This document shows positions 5,506 to 5,513 of a stretch of DNA of 5,513 nucleotides, piece by piece. The notes under the pieces were generated by a model. That model did not search any database. It saw only the letters and a list, made by a program, of their open reading frames with translations, and was not told where the DNA came from. The DNA comes from Bacillota bacterium (lineage in GTDB: Bacteria; Bacillota; Clostridia; Christensenellales; CAG-138). Position 1 is the first letter of the stretch, and each line of letters starts with the position of its first letter. The stretch is from assembly GCA_023453725.1 (NCBI GenBank), contig JAEXTB010000160.1, forward strand, positions 1 to 5,513, given 5' to 3'. The position numbers and the translations under genes are program-made.

Positions 5506-5513
5506 CTCAAGGG

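Noticed and set aside
1..5513. CRISPR array, tRNA, rRNA, insertion sequence or prophage remnants
   Set aside because: No spaced repeat arrays, tRNA-like cloverleafs, transposase frames or terminal inverted repeats were seen. Almost all of the window is accounted for by the regulator and transporter genes.

Overview
The window carries the 3' part of a SorC-family sugar-binding regulator gene followed by a complete five-gene cassette for a hydrophobic-amino-acid-type (HAAT, Liv-like) ABC importer. All genes are on the + strand, in the order: regulator fragment, solute-binding lipoprotein, LivH permease, LivM permease, LivG ATPase, LivF ATPase. The binding protein has a lipobox signal and an Ala/Pro-rich tether, several genes have strong GGAGG-type ribosome binding sites, and codon use is moderately GC-rich. 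Together these suggest a Gram-positive Bacillota, probably Clostridia (an Oscillospirales- or Christensenellales-like gut lineage). This assignment is an inference; no marker gene is present.

Layout: 1-615 is the C-terminal 204 residues of the SorC-type regulator, with its start and helix-turn-helix outside the window. 616-754 is an AT-rich spacer with a 9-bp direct repeat, a weak promoter-like element and a small hairpin. 755-1987 is the binding lipoprotein. 1988-2211 is an unusually structured 224-bp gap. 2212-3084, 3103-4008, 4013-4780 and 4780-5481 are LivH, LivM, LivG and LivF, spaced by 18 nt, 4 nt and a 1-nt overlap. The last 32 bases hold a strong Shine-Dalgarno sequence for another gene just beyond the window.

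How it works: the lipoprotein captures ligand outside the membrane and delivers it to the LivH-LivM channel, and LivG and LivF hydrolyse ATP to drive import. The substrate cannot be fixed from sequence. A SorC-type regulator next door is not the usual partner for a leucine/isoleucine/valine system, so a different ligand is possible.

The most interesting part is the binding protein-livH gap. It contains two tandem, sequence-related GC-rich hairpins whose arms can re-pair with each other (A:B, B:C, C:D). The third arm carries a GGAGGAG Shine-Dalgarno correctly placed before an ATG that opens a 40-codon frame. That frame stops 2 nt before the livH start and encloses the livH ribosome binding site. 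This could be a structured, translationally coupled control point setting binding protein versus permease expression, or a non-coding palindromic repeat that happens to be open. The transport genes themselves look ordinary and intact.
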